Origin: SPJN01 sp965229935
Lineage (GTDB): Bacteria; Pseudomonadota; Alphaproteobacteria; SPJN01
Direction: 5' to 3'
DNA: 64,000 nt
Assembly: GCA_965229935.1 (NCBI GenBank)
Contig: CBDDKB010000002.1
Coordinates: 2,666,001-2,730,000 of the forward strand
In this document: one piece after another, positions 9,532 to 19,279 of the stretch
How positions within the stretch are numbered: the first letter of the stretch is position 1
Layout of the letters: every line of letters begins with the position of its first letter
Notes under the pieces: generated by a model
Told to the model about the DNA's origin: nothing
The model's input: only the letters and a program-made list of their open reading frames with translations
The model's database searches: none
Translations under genes and position numbers: made by a program

Positions 9532-12500
9532 ATGATTAAGAAAATAGTTTTGGCGTTTGCTGCGCTAGTGGTCGTTGCCCTGCTGGCAGGCGGCCTTTTT
9601 GCGCTGTCCATTTGGAATGATATTCAGGAAGCACTGATTCCAGATACTAATCAAGGTGCTGTTGACCTTGTGGTATTGGCTGACGAGACGCCTGAACATT
9701 CTGTAGCCCCCCCGAAACTGGTTCATGAAATCGATTGGGCCGAACTAAACCATCCACCTAAATCAGTGCGCCCTTGGGCGCGTTGGTGGTGGCCGGGTGC
9801 AGATGTCACCGAAGAGGGAATTGCGACCCAAATTGAACGATTGGACCAGGCAGGGTTTGGCGGTTTTGAGATTCAGCCCTTCAAGCTTGGCAATTTTCGT
9901 GTAACTGATGAAACCATAAAGCAGCGCCTGAATGAGGTTGATACACCGCGTTTACATAATCTTCTGGCGACTGCAATCGAAGAGGCGAGTAAGCGTGGCC
10001 TACAAATTGATATTAATCATTGGTCGGGTTGGCCGGCAGGCGGGCCGCAGGTAGGTTTGGGTGACAGTTTCCAATCGATGCAGTTTGTTGAGAGGCAGGT
10101 TTCGGGTGGCAAGAAAGTTTCCCTTACGCTTGAGAAACCATCACCACAGATATCTGACATTATTTTCGCATGGGCTGAGCCGACATTGTTGGGCGGGGCA
10201 GACTTTGTAAATTTCGCTGCTGATAAGGCGCGCTTGGTGCATCTTGCAGCATACCGCGTCACAGGCGGCGAACGAACTTTCAACCCGCTTGATCTAAGTG
10301 ACAAGCTGGACCTTGACCTTGCAAGTTATGTTAATTTGACGGATCAGGTTGTTGAAGGTGTCATTGAATGGATGGTGCCTGAAGGCGATTGGGTGCTGGT
10401 TGCAACTTACCAAATGCCAGTCGGGTCAGTTCCTGTACTGTATGCCAGCGAAACTCCGGGCTTTGTTCTTGACCATATGCGTAGCGACCTAGTGCAGGGG
10501 CACTACGCGTATGTCTTCGGCAAACGCACCGGGCTTGATCGGTATCACGGCAAGGGATTCCGCGGGTTCTTTAATGACAGTCTTGAGTTCAAAGTCAATC
10601 GGCTGACAAGATCTGATATCTTAGACCAGTTTGAAAAGCGTCGTGGTTATGATCTCAGACCCTATCTGCCCGCCTTGTCTAATGAAGCCGCTGACAGTTT
10701 CTATTTTGTCGAGGTGTTGGGTCCGCGCCCTGGGCCTGCATATGTTCTTTCGGATCAGGACGAACGGCTGCGCTATGACTACCAGTTGACGATTTCGGAC
10801 TTGATTATTGAAAACTTTGTCGCCACGTCTGCCAAGTGGGCAGAAGATCGGGGTATGATTTCTCGAGCTCAGTCTTATGGCATGGATTTGGATGCGATAA
10901 GGGCGTTCGGCGCAAATTCAATTCCAGAAACCGAACAGCTATATGCTGGTGGTGGAGATGTTGCGCAACGGCTGGCGTCCTCAGCAGCTTTCCTATACGA
11001 CAAGCCGCTTGTCAGTGCGGAAAGCTTTGTTTGGATTCATCGTAGTCATGCGACCACACCTCGAAAGGTGAAGGCTGCCGCCGACAAAATGTTCATCAAT
11101 GGTATCAATCATATTATTTATCACGGCGTCCCGTATGAATGGTATGGTGGGGGGCGCGGCGACGGGACATTGGGAGAAGAAGGCTGGCACCCGTTCTCCT
11201 CGCCAATGCCCGACGATGAAGGGGGGCGCGGGATGACATTTGCGTCTTTCATATCTCCCAACAATTCTATGTGGCCCGGATTTATTCAAGCCAACCGATA
11301 CATCGCTCGTGCGCAGAATTTATTACAAGCGGGCGATCAAGAAATTGATGTGTTGCTATACTACCCTTTCCTCGGCATGCCGCGTAGTTTCGCCGAATCG
11401 AAGGTGGCCGCAACTGAAACTTTATTTGATGGCCAGATGTCGGACGCAGAGGTTCCAAGCGAAATTACACATGGGGCTTTAAGCAGCGTGTTTAAAGATT
11501 CAGGCCCGGACAAGCGCGTGGAGTGGCTGGAACGAGTTGTGGCGTTGACCAAAGAGCTTGATAAACGAGGTGTTCGATGGGCCTGGGTTAATGGCCATGC
11601 GTTGCAGAGTGGACGCGTGAAGAGCGACGGGACCTATCAGGCAATTGTTTTACCCTATGTCGACGCGCTGCCTGTCGCAGATGTAGAAAAATTGGTAGAG
11701 TTGCAGTCCGCAGGAAAGATTATCTCCATAGTCGGTGAAGCGCCTTCCCATGTGCCGGGTCTGTATGACGCCGCTAGCCGTGATCGGCAGGTGGTTAAGT
11801 TGTTCAGGTCAATGAATGCCACAGCGTTTCAAGATATGGTGGAAGGAATTGATCAAGGGCGCGTGGCGTTCCGCGCTGAAAGCAAGGTTCGTCGGATGAC
11901 CAAGCGGGTTGGAAGTGGCGAAATTCACTTCTTCAGCAATGACCAATATGAGAACCAGGCTGTAGAGTTGGATGTTAACGATTCAAATGCTTGGTGGTAT
12001 GACGCGTTGAACGGCTCTGCATGGCCTGCTCAATCGGGGACATTGCTGCTGTCACCGTTTGAAAGTCGATTTCTGATTGTTGGTCATCCCATGCCCATGA
12101 CATCGCCAGGTGTTGTTCAGTGTCAGCGCCAGTCCATTTATCGGGAAATCAAAGAATGGCAGGTGCCTGAACTGAAAGATCAGCTGATCGACTGGAGGGA
12201 GGACCCCGCTGTTGCGTATCGAGATGAGCCGATCACATACACCGCACAGTTTGAGGTCAATGATGATCGTCGCCTCATGCTGTCCTTGGGATTGGTCCAC
12301 GGCTTGGCAGAGGTTTCAATCAATGATGGTGCGGCTGAGTTGGTCTCACTGCCGCCGTTTGAGCTTGATGTTTCTGGCAAGCTAAAGCCGGGCGAAAATG
12401 AGATTTCTGTTACTGTTACGCCGCCGATGCGTAACAGTATGATCAAAAAGGGACTTGATGGCGTGCCGCAGTACAACCATATGATTAGATATGCAGATCA

Positions 12501-12555
12501 TTTGGTTGCTGGCGGTTTGATGGGCCCGGTGACCATCTCCCAATGCGCTGATTAA
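9532..12555 (+). CDS. GH106-type alpha-L-rhamnosidase
   Basis: 1007 residues. A hydrophobic N-terminus (about 4-25) targets it to the envelope. 'RPWARWWWPG' (about residues 80-89), followed by an 'EGIATQIERLDQAGFGGFEIQPF' region, is the characteristic opening of the GH106 catalytic barrel; a C-terminal jelly-roll-like segment carries 'YTAQFEV....RRLMLSLG'. The length fits the family. It would release L-rhamnose from glycosides, supplying the isomerase/kinase/aldolase genes downstream. It overlaps by 4 bases the end of the convergent hydrolase gene. No terminator is visible between the two. Confidence 0.85.
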   Translation: MIKKIVLAFAALVVVALLAGGLFALSIWNDIQEALIPDTNQGAVDLVVLADETPEHSVAPPKLVHEIDWAELNHPPKSVRPWARWWWPGADVTEEGIATQIERLDQAGFGGFEIQPFKLGNFRVTDETIKQRLNEVDTPRLHNLLATAIEEASKRGLQIDINHWSGWPAGGPQVGLGDSFQSMQFVERQVSGGKKVSLTLEKPSPQISDIIFAWAEPTLLGGADFVNFAADKARLVHLAAYRVTGGERTFNPLDLSDKLDLDLASYVNLTDQVVEGVIEWMVPEGDWVLVATYQMPVGSVPVLYASETPGFVLDHMRSDLVQGHYAYVFGKRTGLDRYHGKGFRGFFNDSLEFKVNRLTRSDILDQFEKRRGYDLRPYLPALSNEAADSFYFVEVLGPRPGPAYVLSDQDERLRYDYQLTISDLIIENFVATSAKWAEDRGMISRAQSYGMDLDAIRAFGANSIPETEQLYAGGGDVAQRLASSAAFLYDKPLVSAESFVWIHRSHATTPRKVKAAADKMFINGINHIIYHGVPYEWYGGGRGDGTLGEEGWHPFSSPMPDDEGGRGMTFASFISPNNSMWPGFIQANRYIARAQNLLQAGDQEIDVLLYYPFLGMPRSFAESKVAATETLFDGQMSDAEVPSEITHGALSSVFKDSGPDKRVEWLERVVALTKELDKRGVRWAWVNGHALQSGRVKSDGTYQAIVLPYVDALPVADVEKLVELQSAGKIISIVGEAPSHVPGLYDAASRDRQVVKLFRSMNATAFQDMVEGIDQGRVAFRAESKVRRMTKRVGSGEIHFFSNDQYENQAVELDVNDSNAWWYDALNGSAWPAQSGTLLLSPFESRFLIVGHPMPMTSPGVVQCQRQSIYREIKEWQVPELKDQLIDWREDPAVAYRDEPITYTAQFEVNDDRRLMLSLGLVHGLAEVSINDGAAELVSLPPFELDVSGKLKPGENEISVTVTPPMRNSMIKKGLDGVPQYNHMIRYADHLVAGGLMGPVTISQCAD

Positions 12556-13607
12556 TCGGTCAAATGCTTGTTGATAAATGCCGCTGCTGATTCTATGGCC
12601 GCATCAACTTCGGGGAATGCACCCTGTGCCTGATTAGGCCAGACATGCCACATCCCCCGCCAAATTTCTAACTCCGAGGAGACTGCCGCCGCTAACAAGT
12701 TCTTATGTAGGCTGATTGAGTCACTAAACATGACTTCTTCGGTTCCCACTTGAATTAGGATTGGTGGTAGGCCGTGAAGGTCAGCAAATAGTGGCGAGAC
12801 GCCCGGGGAATAAGGTGATGTTTTGCCTGCGTAGGCGTTGGCGATCGCCGGTGCTTGCGCCGGGCGCAGCAGATCGCGGTGGGAGCGGTTCTTTACGCTG
12901 TCCGACGTGAATGTAAGGTCGACATGCGGTGAGTTTAGTAAAACACAATCGGGTAGGCGAAGTCCTTCATTGCGGGCGTTGACCAGCAGGCCAGTGGCCA
13001 GTCCACCCCCTGCTGAGGATCCGGCTAAAACGATCTTTTTGTTGGGGTGAAGGTCTAAGAATTCCCTATATGCATTTAAGATGTCTTCTGGTGCAGCAGG
13101 ATAGGGGTGTTCCGGCGCCAGCCTGTATGTTGGTCCAAAGGCAGGAAGGTTTGTGGTCTCGACCAGATTTGAAACGAGTTGAGCAGCAACATCCGGACTG
13201 CCACTGACATAGGCCCCACCGTGTATATGGAACAGAACTGCGTCGTCACGCGGCGATTGAGGTACATAGTGAACAGCTCGTCGTCCCCCCAATGTAATCT
13301 CTTTGCGTTCTAATGCGCGTCCAGACAGATCTGGCGGTGGTGCATTCTTGGCCATGTCACGTAGGAATTCGGGGGTCAATTCATCTGCATCATATACTGT
13401 GTAGAGTGCGATACCAGCCAGTCGTAGGATGAAGGCTCGAGTTTGCGCTGTGAAACTTGGATTCTCTATAATCTTGGTGTGAGGTGGAATTTCTGTTTGA
13501 TCTAAGCCGACGCTGTCATCAGTGAATGCAACGAATAGTCCAGATGTAAGTAGCATCATTGAAATGATCAGACCGGCGAGTATTTTTAGCGAGTTATGCA
13601 TTTGCAT
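12552..13607 (-). CDS. Alpha/beta hydrolase (HSL-type esterase)
   Basis: 351 residues, reverse strand. N-terminal hydrophobic anchor (about 8-28), HGGA oxyanion motif in 'FHIHGGAYVSGSP', nucleophile motif GSSAGGG, and C-terminal 'GMWHVW' matching 'SLWHIW' of the hydrolase at 8474. The two are diverged paralogues. The position where the relative has 'VGTDEV' reads 'VGTEEV' here, so the acid residue assignment needs care. It lies 15 bp downstream of the kinase start region in the opposite-strand operon DeoR-kinase-esterase. Confidence 0.85.
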   Translation of the reverse strand: MQMHNSLKILAGLIISMMLLTSGLFVAFTDDSVGLDQTEIPPHTKIIENPSFTAQTRAFILRLAGIALYTVYDADELTPEFLRDMAKNAPPPDLSGRALERKEITLGGRRAVHYVPQSPRDDAVLFHIHGGAYVSGSPDVAAQLVSNLVETTNLPAFGPTYRLAPEHPYPAAPEDILNAYREFLDLHPNKKIVLAGSSAGGGLATGLLVNARNEGLRLPDCVLLNSPHVDLTFTSDSVKNRSHRDLLRPAQAPAIANAYAGKTSPYSPGVSPLFADLHGLPPILIQVGTEEVMFSDSISLHKNLLAAAVSSELEIWRGMWHVWPNQAQGAFPEVDAAIESAAAFINKHLTD

Positions 13608-13622
13608 GCTCCTTGGTTCGTT

Positions 13623-14969
13623 TTACGGCATCAGAGCTGAAAGCCATGAACTCCTGCGCGCCAATAAAGCGTCTTTGAGGTTTTTGTTGTGAGGTTTGAA
13701 AACACTGCTTGGTGCTCTGCTTATTGTGCCTAACCATAGCGTTAGTGCCCCCGCAGTAGTGCCCGCTGTTTCAGATGCGCATGCAACTTCGGTGTTTCTG
13801 AGATGGGAAAGGGTAGCCGCGAATGCGGGGTTGGTTGCGAATGGACCTTCAATGATTATTGGCCCCTGGGCATTTATGAGCGTCAGACATTGATCCGTCA
13901 TCATCGCTAGATAGATTATCGCAGCTGCGGCGCTGTATTCAGATTGTGGTTGTTCAGAAGCCGATGGGAAGGGACCGCCTATTCCGCCTTGGTTTGGAAG
14001 CGGAATGGTTTCTTTGGTTGCAGAGAAAATCAAATCATCAATCGAGATTGTATCGGCCTGCCTTTCTTTTGGGATCAGGCGATCATATTCACGCCCGCCC
14101 ATGAAGCGAGCGGTCGGTATAGGGTTGCCGTAAGCGTTCGTATTGCAGAGCGTATCGCGCGCCTCATCAAGGGACGGAATCTCACCATTGCCCGCCATAG
14201 AGATGACCCAAGTGCCGGTTGATAGAACGGCAAACGGGCCTGATTGGCTGGCGAGGTGGGGCAGAAAACCGGCGTTTGAATCATGGATTCCAGACATAAC
14301 CTTGATGCTGTGTGGTAACCCAAGGTCGGGTCTGACTGTGCCGACAATGTTGCCCGGCTTTACTTGTGGCGGGAAGATGTTGTGCCATTCTTCTTTGTAT
14401 ACAAGCGACGAAAAATCCTGCGCCTTGTAATCCCAAAGATCTGTATGGCACCCTAAAGAGGTTGCTTCAGAAGCCAAAGTCCCGGTCAGTCTGTAAGACC
14501 AGTATTGCGGTAGCATCAAGATTTCCTCAGTGCGCGCAAATTCATCGGGAAAGGCTTGGGATTGATAGTATATTTGCCGCCCAAGGTTCAGCCCGTTCGG
14601 CAGATTGGGGGACCCTGTTTCGGAAAAGGAAGGGCGCAAGCCACTATAATCTTCGGAAAAGGGGGCTGGGATTGCAGCCTCATAATCCATTATGGGTAGT
14701 GCCAGTTCACCCTTGCCATCTATCAGCGCTGCTGTTGCGCCATGCGTTATGGGGATGACCGCGTCTATATCGTAGGCAGACGACGCTTCTTTTAACGCGT
14801 CCAGCACAAAACGCCATTGTCGATCGAGATCTATATGCGGATAGGGCGGGGCTTGTTTTATACTATTGGCTTGCCGCCATTCGCGCAGGGTCTCGCCCGT
14901 TTCATCCAGCAGAACCAGCTTGGCATTCGTCTTGCCAATGTCGATAACGGCAAGGTGTTTCATAGTCAA
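13623..14969 (-). CDS. FGGY-family sugar kinase, probable L-rhamnulokinase
   Basis: 448 residues. N-terminal phosphate-binding loop 'IDIGKTNAKL' and central 'SGIHDSNAG' are FGGY kinase signatures; length is typical. It would phosphorylate L-rhamnulose made by RhaI to L-rhamnulose 1-phosphate for RhaD. Specificity is inferred from the neighbouring isomerase and aldolase. Its start overlaps the stop of the upstream DeoR gene by 4 bases (translational coupling), so regulator and kinase are made together. Confidence 0.85.
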   Translation of the reverse strand: MTMKHLAVIDIGKTNAKLVLLDETGETLREWRQANSIKQAPPYPHIDLDRQWRFVLDALKEASSAYDIDAVIPITHGATAALIDGKGELALPIMDYEAAIPAPFSEDYSGLRPSFSETGSPNLPNGLNLGRQIYYQSQAFPDEFARTEEILMLPQYWSYRLTGTLASEATSLGCHTDLWDYKAQDFSSLVYKEEWHNIFPPQVKPGNIVGTVRPDLGLPHSIKVMSGIHDSNAGFLPHLASQSGPFAVLSTGTWVISMAGNGEIPSLDEARDTLCNTNAYGNPIPTARFMGGREYDRLIPKERQADTISIDDLIFSATKETIPLPNQGGIGGPFPSASEQPQSEYSAAAAIIYLAMMTDQCLTLINAQGPIIIEGPFATNPAFAATLSHLRNTEVACASETAGTTAGALTLWLGTISRAPSSVFKPHNKNLKDALLARRSSWLSALMP

Positions 14970-15754
14970 TTATGAGGTTTGGAGGCGATGGCTTTGGGAA
15001 CCGTAATGACCTCTACCCCAGCTTTTTCAAGCATGGAACGATCCTGTTTTGAAATACCGTCGTCAGTAACAACAATAGACAGACGGGATAGTTCACACAG
15101 CACGAGCGAGGCGCGGCGCTTGAACTTTTCGCTTTCCACCAAAAGCACTAACCGCTCAGCCCGTTGCAGCAGCTTTTGTTCTGCCTGCACCAACAGGTGA
15201 TCATTTTCCATGATACCCATCGGGCCTATGCCGTGGGCGCCGAGAAACATGGTGCCGCCGTGAAAATTGCGGATCACGTCATTGTCAAATGGGGACAGGA
15301 TCAGGCTTTGTTCGCGGAAGATCTCACCGCCGGGCACAAACACGCGATTGCGCGATTGCGTCAACAATAGCCGAGCAATGAGATTGGAGTTAGTCAGGAT
15401 TTGTGCCTGGTGGTCAAGCAAGGCCTGCGCCATGGCATAGGTGGTTGTCCCGCCATTTAGAATGATTGGCTCGTCAAGCCTTACCAGCTCCGCAGCGCGT
15501 TTGCCGATGGCAACCTTTAGGGCCCGGTTTTCAATCAGTGTGTCAGGCCGTGTGGTCGGCTCACCGCTTGGTTTGGCGGGTAATTTGACGCCACCATGTA
15601 CTCGCTGCACAAGTCCGGACTCTTCCAATCTATTTAGGTCGCGCCGAATTGTGGCTGGGGAGGCCTCCAGCACATTGCTGAGCTGACGAAAAGTGACGAT
15701 CGCATTTTCGGTCAGCAAGCTTAATATGGTTTGATCTCGTTCAGTCTGATGCAT
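14966..15754 (-). CDS. DeoR-family transcriptional regulator of rhamnose genes
   Basis: 262 residues. N-terminal winged helix-turn-helix (about 5-60: 'TFRQLSNVLEASPATIRRDLNRLEESG', the DeoR signature) and a C-terminal sugar-phosphate sensor domain containing 'LNGGTTTYAMAQAL'. DeoR proteins are usually repressors released by a phosphorylated pathway intermediate. It is divergent from rhaD with 111 bp between; the candidate operator at 15765 lies 11 bp from its own start codon, suggesting autoregulation as well as control of rhaD. Confidence 0.9.
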   Translation of the reverse strand: MHQTERDQTILSLLTENAIVTFRQLSNVLEASPATIRRDLNRLEESGLVQRVHGGVKLPAKPSGEPTTRPDTLIENRALKVAIGKRAAELVRLDEPIILNGGTTTYAMAQALLDHQAQILTNSNLIARLLLTQSRNRVFVPGGEIFREQSLILSPFDNDVIRNFHGGTMFLGAHGIGPMGIMENDHLLVQAEQKLLQRAERLVLLVESEKFKRRASLVLCELSRLSIVVTDDGISKQDRSMLEKAGVEVITVPKAIASKPHN

Positions 15755-15764
15755 TCAGGCAAGC

Positions 15765-15781
15765 AATCATAAATAATCAAC
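15765..15781. promoter_or_regulatory. Candidate operator for the DeoR regulator (2)
   Basis: AATCATAAATAATCAAC in the regulator/rhaD divergent region: AATCA repeated with 10-bp spacing, 14 of 17 bases shared with the site upstream of TonB receptor 1 (3480). Two copies at functionally linked promoters of one cluster are the only support. Confidence 0.4.
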
Positions 15782-15865
15782 ATGTGTCAATTGGGTTTGA
15801 AACTTTCTGATCGCAATGAGAGAAAATGAGCATTTGTTGGATACTTCTGGCCTGGAGCAGTACAT

Positions 15866-17938
15866 ATGGATTTCCCGCAGTGGGACGACACCGCAACGGC
15901 AGCGATGGGCGATGCGGACCTTCTAGTCTATCGGTCTAACCTTCTTGGCTCTGACAAGCGGATCACCAATTATGGTGGCGGCAACACGTCTGCGAAGATC
16001 ACTGAAAAAGATCCGTTGACTGGCCAGGATGTGTCCGTCCTGTGGGTCAAGGGGTCTGGCGGTGATATTGGCACCATGAAGCATGACGGGTTTGCAACGC
16101 TTTATATGGACAAGCTGCTGGGGCTTCAGTCACATTATCGTGGTGTTGAATTTGAAGATGAGATGGTCGGCTATCTGCCCCATTGCACCTTCAACCTGAA
16201 CCCGCGTGCGGCAAGCATCGATACGCCAATTCATGCGTTTGTACCCCACACTCATGTCGATCATGTTCACCCAGATGACATTATCGCAATTGCTACGATG
16301 AAAAACGGCGCTGCAATTACCGCGGAGATTTTTGGTGGTGATATCGCGTGGCTTGATTGGCAACGTCCGGGGTTTGAGCTGGGCCTGCAGGTCGGCAAAC
16401 TCGCGTCGGAAAACCCTGCCCTTAAGGGAGTGATGCTCGGCGGTCATGGGTTTGTGACATGGGCCGATACGTCAAAAGATTGCTATGAGGTCACCCTTGA
16501 TGTGATCAAGCGGGCGCGGGCTTGGTTGTCCGCTAAACCGCTCGCCAATGCTTTTGGTGGACAGGCTGTAGTCCCGCTTGAAGATAAGGAACGCGCAACA
16601 ATTGTCGGTCAGGTCATGCCTTCATTGCGCGGGGCGCTATCTAAAACGGGCTTAAAGGTCGGTCATTTTGACGATAGCGCGTCGGTGCTGGAATTTGTGT
16701 GCGCGGCGCGCCTCGAGGAGCTTGCTGCACTCGGCACGTCATGCCCTGATCATTTTTTGCGGACAAAGCGCAAGCCGTTGCTGCTTGATTGGATGCCCGA
16801 CGATGATCTTGAAGGGATGATTGCCGGTCTTCCCGCTGCGCTTGAGGCTTATGCCGAAGATTACACAGCCTACTATGAGCGGTGCAAATTCGATGGCGCA
16901 CCAGCCTTGCGGGACCCAATGCCTGTTATCGTTTTGATGCGTGGTGTTGGCATGTTTGCCTTTGCTGCCAATAAAGCAACAGCCCGCATCGCGTCTGAAT
17001 TCTATATCAACGCCATCAATGTGATGCGCAGCGCAGAGGCCGCTGACACCTATATTGGCCTTGATGAGAAAGAAGCCTTCAACATTGAATATTGGCTCCT
17101 TGAAGAAGCCAAGTTGCAACGTATGCCCAAACCGAAGCCCCTTGCAGGGCGTGTTGCCTATGTTACAGGTGCGGCTGGCGGAATTGGACGTGCGGTGGCA
17201 GAACGCCTGCTTGCTGACGATGCGTGTGTATTTTTGACCGACATTGATGGGCAACGTCTTACGCAAGTGCGGGATGGTCTTGCCGCTGAATATGGCAAGG
17301 ATTTTGTCGCTGCCGCGGTTTGCGATGTGTCGGATGAAACGCAAGTCGTTGATAGTTTCGCGGCTGCTGCGCGCGCCTTTGGCGGTGTTGATATTGTTGT
17401 GTCGAATGCGGGGATTGCGTCGTCTGCGGCGTTTGAGGAAACCTCCCTTGATATGTGGAACAAGAATATGACCGTCATGGGCACGGGGTATTTCCTTGTG
17501 TCGCGCGAAGGATTCAAGGTGATGAAGGCACAAGGGACAGGCGGTGCCATTACGTTTGTTGCGTCCAAGAATGCGCTTGCAGCCTCTGCCAAGGCAGCGG
17601 CCTATTGCACAGCAAAAGCATCCGAGGTCCACCTTGCGCGCTGCATTGCGATGGATGGTGCCCCCTTTGGCATTCGTTGCAATGTTGTTAACCCGGATGC
17701 AGTTCTGTCGGGGTCTAACATTTGGGATGGCGGCTGGGGGGAACAGCGTGCTGCTGCATACGGGATCTCTGTTGAAAAACTGCCTGAGTTTTACAAGAAC
17801 CGCTCTATGCTGAAGCAATCTGTTTTGCCAGCGGACATTGCTGAGGCTGTCGCTTTCCTTTCAACTGATGCATCAGCAAAAAGCACAGGCAACATCATCA
17901 ATGTTGATGCTGGCAATGCACAAAGCTTTACGCGTTAG
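15866..17938 (+). CDS. rhaD: Bifunctional rhamnulose-1-phosphate aldolase / lactaldehyde dehydrogenase
   Basis: 690 residues, two domains. The N-terminal class II aldolase (about 1-415) shows 'NYGGGNTSAKI' and the zinc-binding 'HTHVDHVHPDD' (about 128-138). The C-terminal short-chain dehydrogenase (about 425-690) shows the Rossmann 'VTGAAGGIGRAVAERL' and the catalytic 'YCTAK' (about 580). It splits rhamnulose 1-phosphate into DHAP and L-lactaldehyde and oxidises the latter. The fused form is common in alphaproteobacteria. It heads the operon rhaD-rhaI-permease, 15 bp before rhaI. Confidence 0.93.
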   Translation: MDFPQWDDTATAAMGDADLLVYRSNLLGSDKRITNYGGGNTSAKITEKDPLTGQDVSVLWVKGSGGDIGTMKHDGFATLYMDKLLGLQSHYRGVEFEDEMVGYLPHCTFNLNPRAASIDTPIHAFVPHTHVDHVHPDDIIAIATMKNGAAITAEIFGGDIAWLDWQRPGFELGLQVGKLASENPALKGVMLGGHGFVTWADTSKDCYEVTLDVIKRARAWLSAKPLANAFGGQAVVPLEDKERATIVGQVMPSLRGALSKTGLKVGHFDDSASVLEFVCAARLEELAALGTSCPDHFLRTKRKPLLLDWMPDDDLEGMIAGLPAALEAYAEDYTAYYERCKFDGAPALRDPMPVIVLMRGVGMFAFAANKATARIASEFYINAINVMRSAEAADTYIGLDEKEAFNIEYWLLEEAKLQRMPKPKPLAGRVAYVTGAAGGIGRAVAERLLADDACVFLTDIDGQRLTQVRDGLAAEYGKDFVAAAVCDVSDETQVVDSFAAAARAFGGVDIVVSNAGIASSAAFEETSLDMWNKNMTVMGTGYFLVSREGFKVMKAQGTGGAITFVASKNALAASAKAAAYCTAKASEVHLARCIAMDGAPFGIRCNVVNPDAVLSGSNIWDGGWGEQRAAAYGISVEKLPEFYKNRSMLKQSVLPADIAEAVAFLSTDASAKSTGNIINVDAGNAQSFTR

Positions 17939-17952
17939 GGGAGGCAAGGTTC

Positions 17953-19242
17953 ATGACCTATCAAATTTCGGATGAGTTGATTGCCGACCAAAATGCGAAG
18001 GATGAAGCTATTCTGACGCGTGATTATCAGGCGCTGGCGGTTAAGCTTGGTGATGCAAACATCGACATAGATGCCATCGCAGATAAGGTCGCGGATTTCG
18101 ATGTTGCTGTCCCCAGTTGGGGGGTTGGCACCGGCGGTACCCGCTTTGCCCGCTTTCCCGGACTGGGGGAGCCACGATCGATTGAAGAAAAGTTGGAAGA
18201 CTGCGCGACCATCAATCAACTTGGCCGTATGTCAAAAAGCGTGTCACCGCATTTCCCATGGGACTGGCGCGAAGATGGGGCGGCGCTCAAGGCCTATGCT
18301 GATACTCTTGGCCTGACATTTGATGCGGTAAATTCCAACACATTTCAGGATCAGGATGGGCAGGCGCTTTCCTATAAGTACGGCTCACTAACCCATGCGG
18401 ATAAAGCGGTTCGTGACCAGGCCATTCAGCACAATATTGATTGTATTGAGCTTGGGAAGGCCATCGGGTCAAAGGCCATCACAGTTTGGATAGCCGACGG
18501 GGCAAACTTCCCCGGTCAAAGTGATTTTGCTGACAGTTTTGCACGCTATATCAATAGTGTGAAACAGATTTATGAGGCGATGCCAGATGATTGGCAGCTT
18601 TTCATTGAACATAAGTTTTTTGAGCCTGCCTTCTATTCAACAGTGATTGCTGATTGGGGTAGCAATTACCTTGCTGCCAAAGAGGTGGGTGAGCGTGCGA
18701 AATGTCTGGTCGATCTTGGCCACCACGCGCCTAACACAAATATCGAAATGATTGTTTCGCGGCTTGCGCAATTCGGCAAGCTTGGCGGCTTTCACTTTAA
18801 TGACAGCAAATATGGCGATGATGATCTTGATACAGGCTCTATCAACCCTTTCCAGTTGTTCTTAGTGTTCAATGAGCTTGTAGGCGCCGCGTCGCGTTAT
18901 GATGATTTTGCGCCTGCCTATATGTTGGACCAATCACATAACGTAACTGATCCGATCGAAAGCCTGATCCTGTCGGGTGAAGCGGTTGCGCGCTCATACG
19001 CGCAGGCCTTGTTGGTGGATCGGGGTGCCTTGATTGGGGCTCAAGAACAGGCCGATGTGATCGGCGCACGCGAAGCTCTGAATAAGGCGTACCGCACAGA
19101 TGTGGAACCTATTTTACAGATGGCGCGTATGCGAACTGGTGGCGCGATTGACCCGATCAAGGTCTATCGCACGTCCGGCTATCGCCAGCACAAGGCGCAG
19201 GAACGTCCGTCTGTTGGCGGCACATCGTCGGGCATTGTTTAA
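17953..19242 (+). CDS. rhaI: L-rhamnose isomerase (catabolic, rhizobial type)
   Basis: 429 residues. A TIM-barrel sugar isomerase with metal-site segments 'IEHKFFEPAFYST', 'LGHHAPNTNIE' and 'GGFHFNDSKYGDDDLDTGS', as in the RhaI family that is distinct from E. coli RhaA. It interconverts L-rhamnose and L-rhamnulose. It lies directly behind rhaD and 37 bp before the permease, within one operon. No mutarotase (rhaM) gene is visible in the cluster. Confidence 0.9.
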   Translation: MTYQISDELIADQNAKDEAILTRDYQALAVKLGDANIDIDAIADKVADFDVAVPSWGVGTGGTRFARFPGLGEPRSIEEKLEDCATINQLGRMSKSVSPHFPWDWREDGAALKAYADTLGLTFDAVNSNTFQDQDGQALSYKYGSLTHADKAVRDQAIQHNIDCIELGKAIGSKAITVWIADGANFPGQSDFADSFARYINSVKQIYEAMPDDWQLFIEHKFFEPAFYSTVIADWGSNYLAAKEVGERAKCLVDLGHHAPNTNIEMIVSRLAQFGKLGGFHFNDSKYGDDDLDTGSINPFQLFLVFNELVGAASRYDDFAPAYMLDQSHNVTDPIESLILSGEAVARSYAQALLVDRGALIGAQEQADVIGAREALNKAYRTDVEPILQMARMRTGGAIDPIKVYRTSGYRQHKAQERPSVGGTSSGIV

Positions 19243-19279
19243 GATAAAAAGAAAATTCATTATCGGGGGGGAGTCTGCA

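Noticed and set aside
16739..17818. A 359-codon open frame antisense to rhaD
   Set aside because: It mirrors a clearly coding gene, is rich in Arg/Ile/His from reverse codon bias and has no family features.
19100..19279. A 60-codon N-terminal extension of the permease
   Set aside because: It overlaps the end of rhaI in another frame; the ATG at 19280 has a strong purine-rich site upstream and gives the normal family start.
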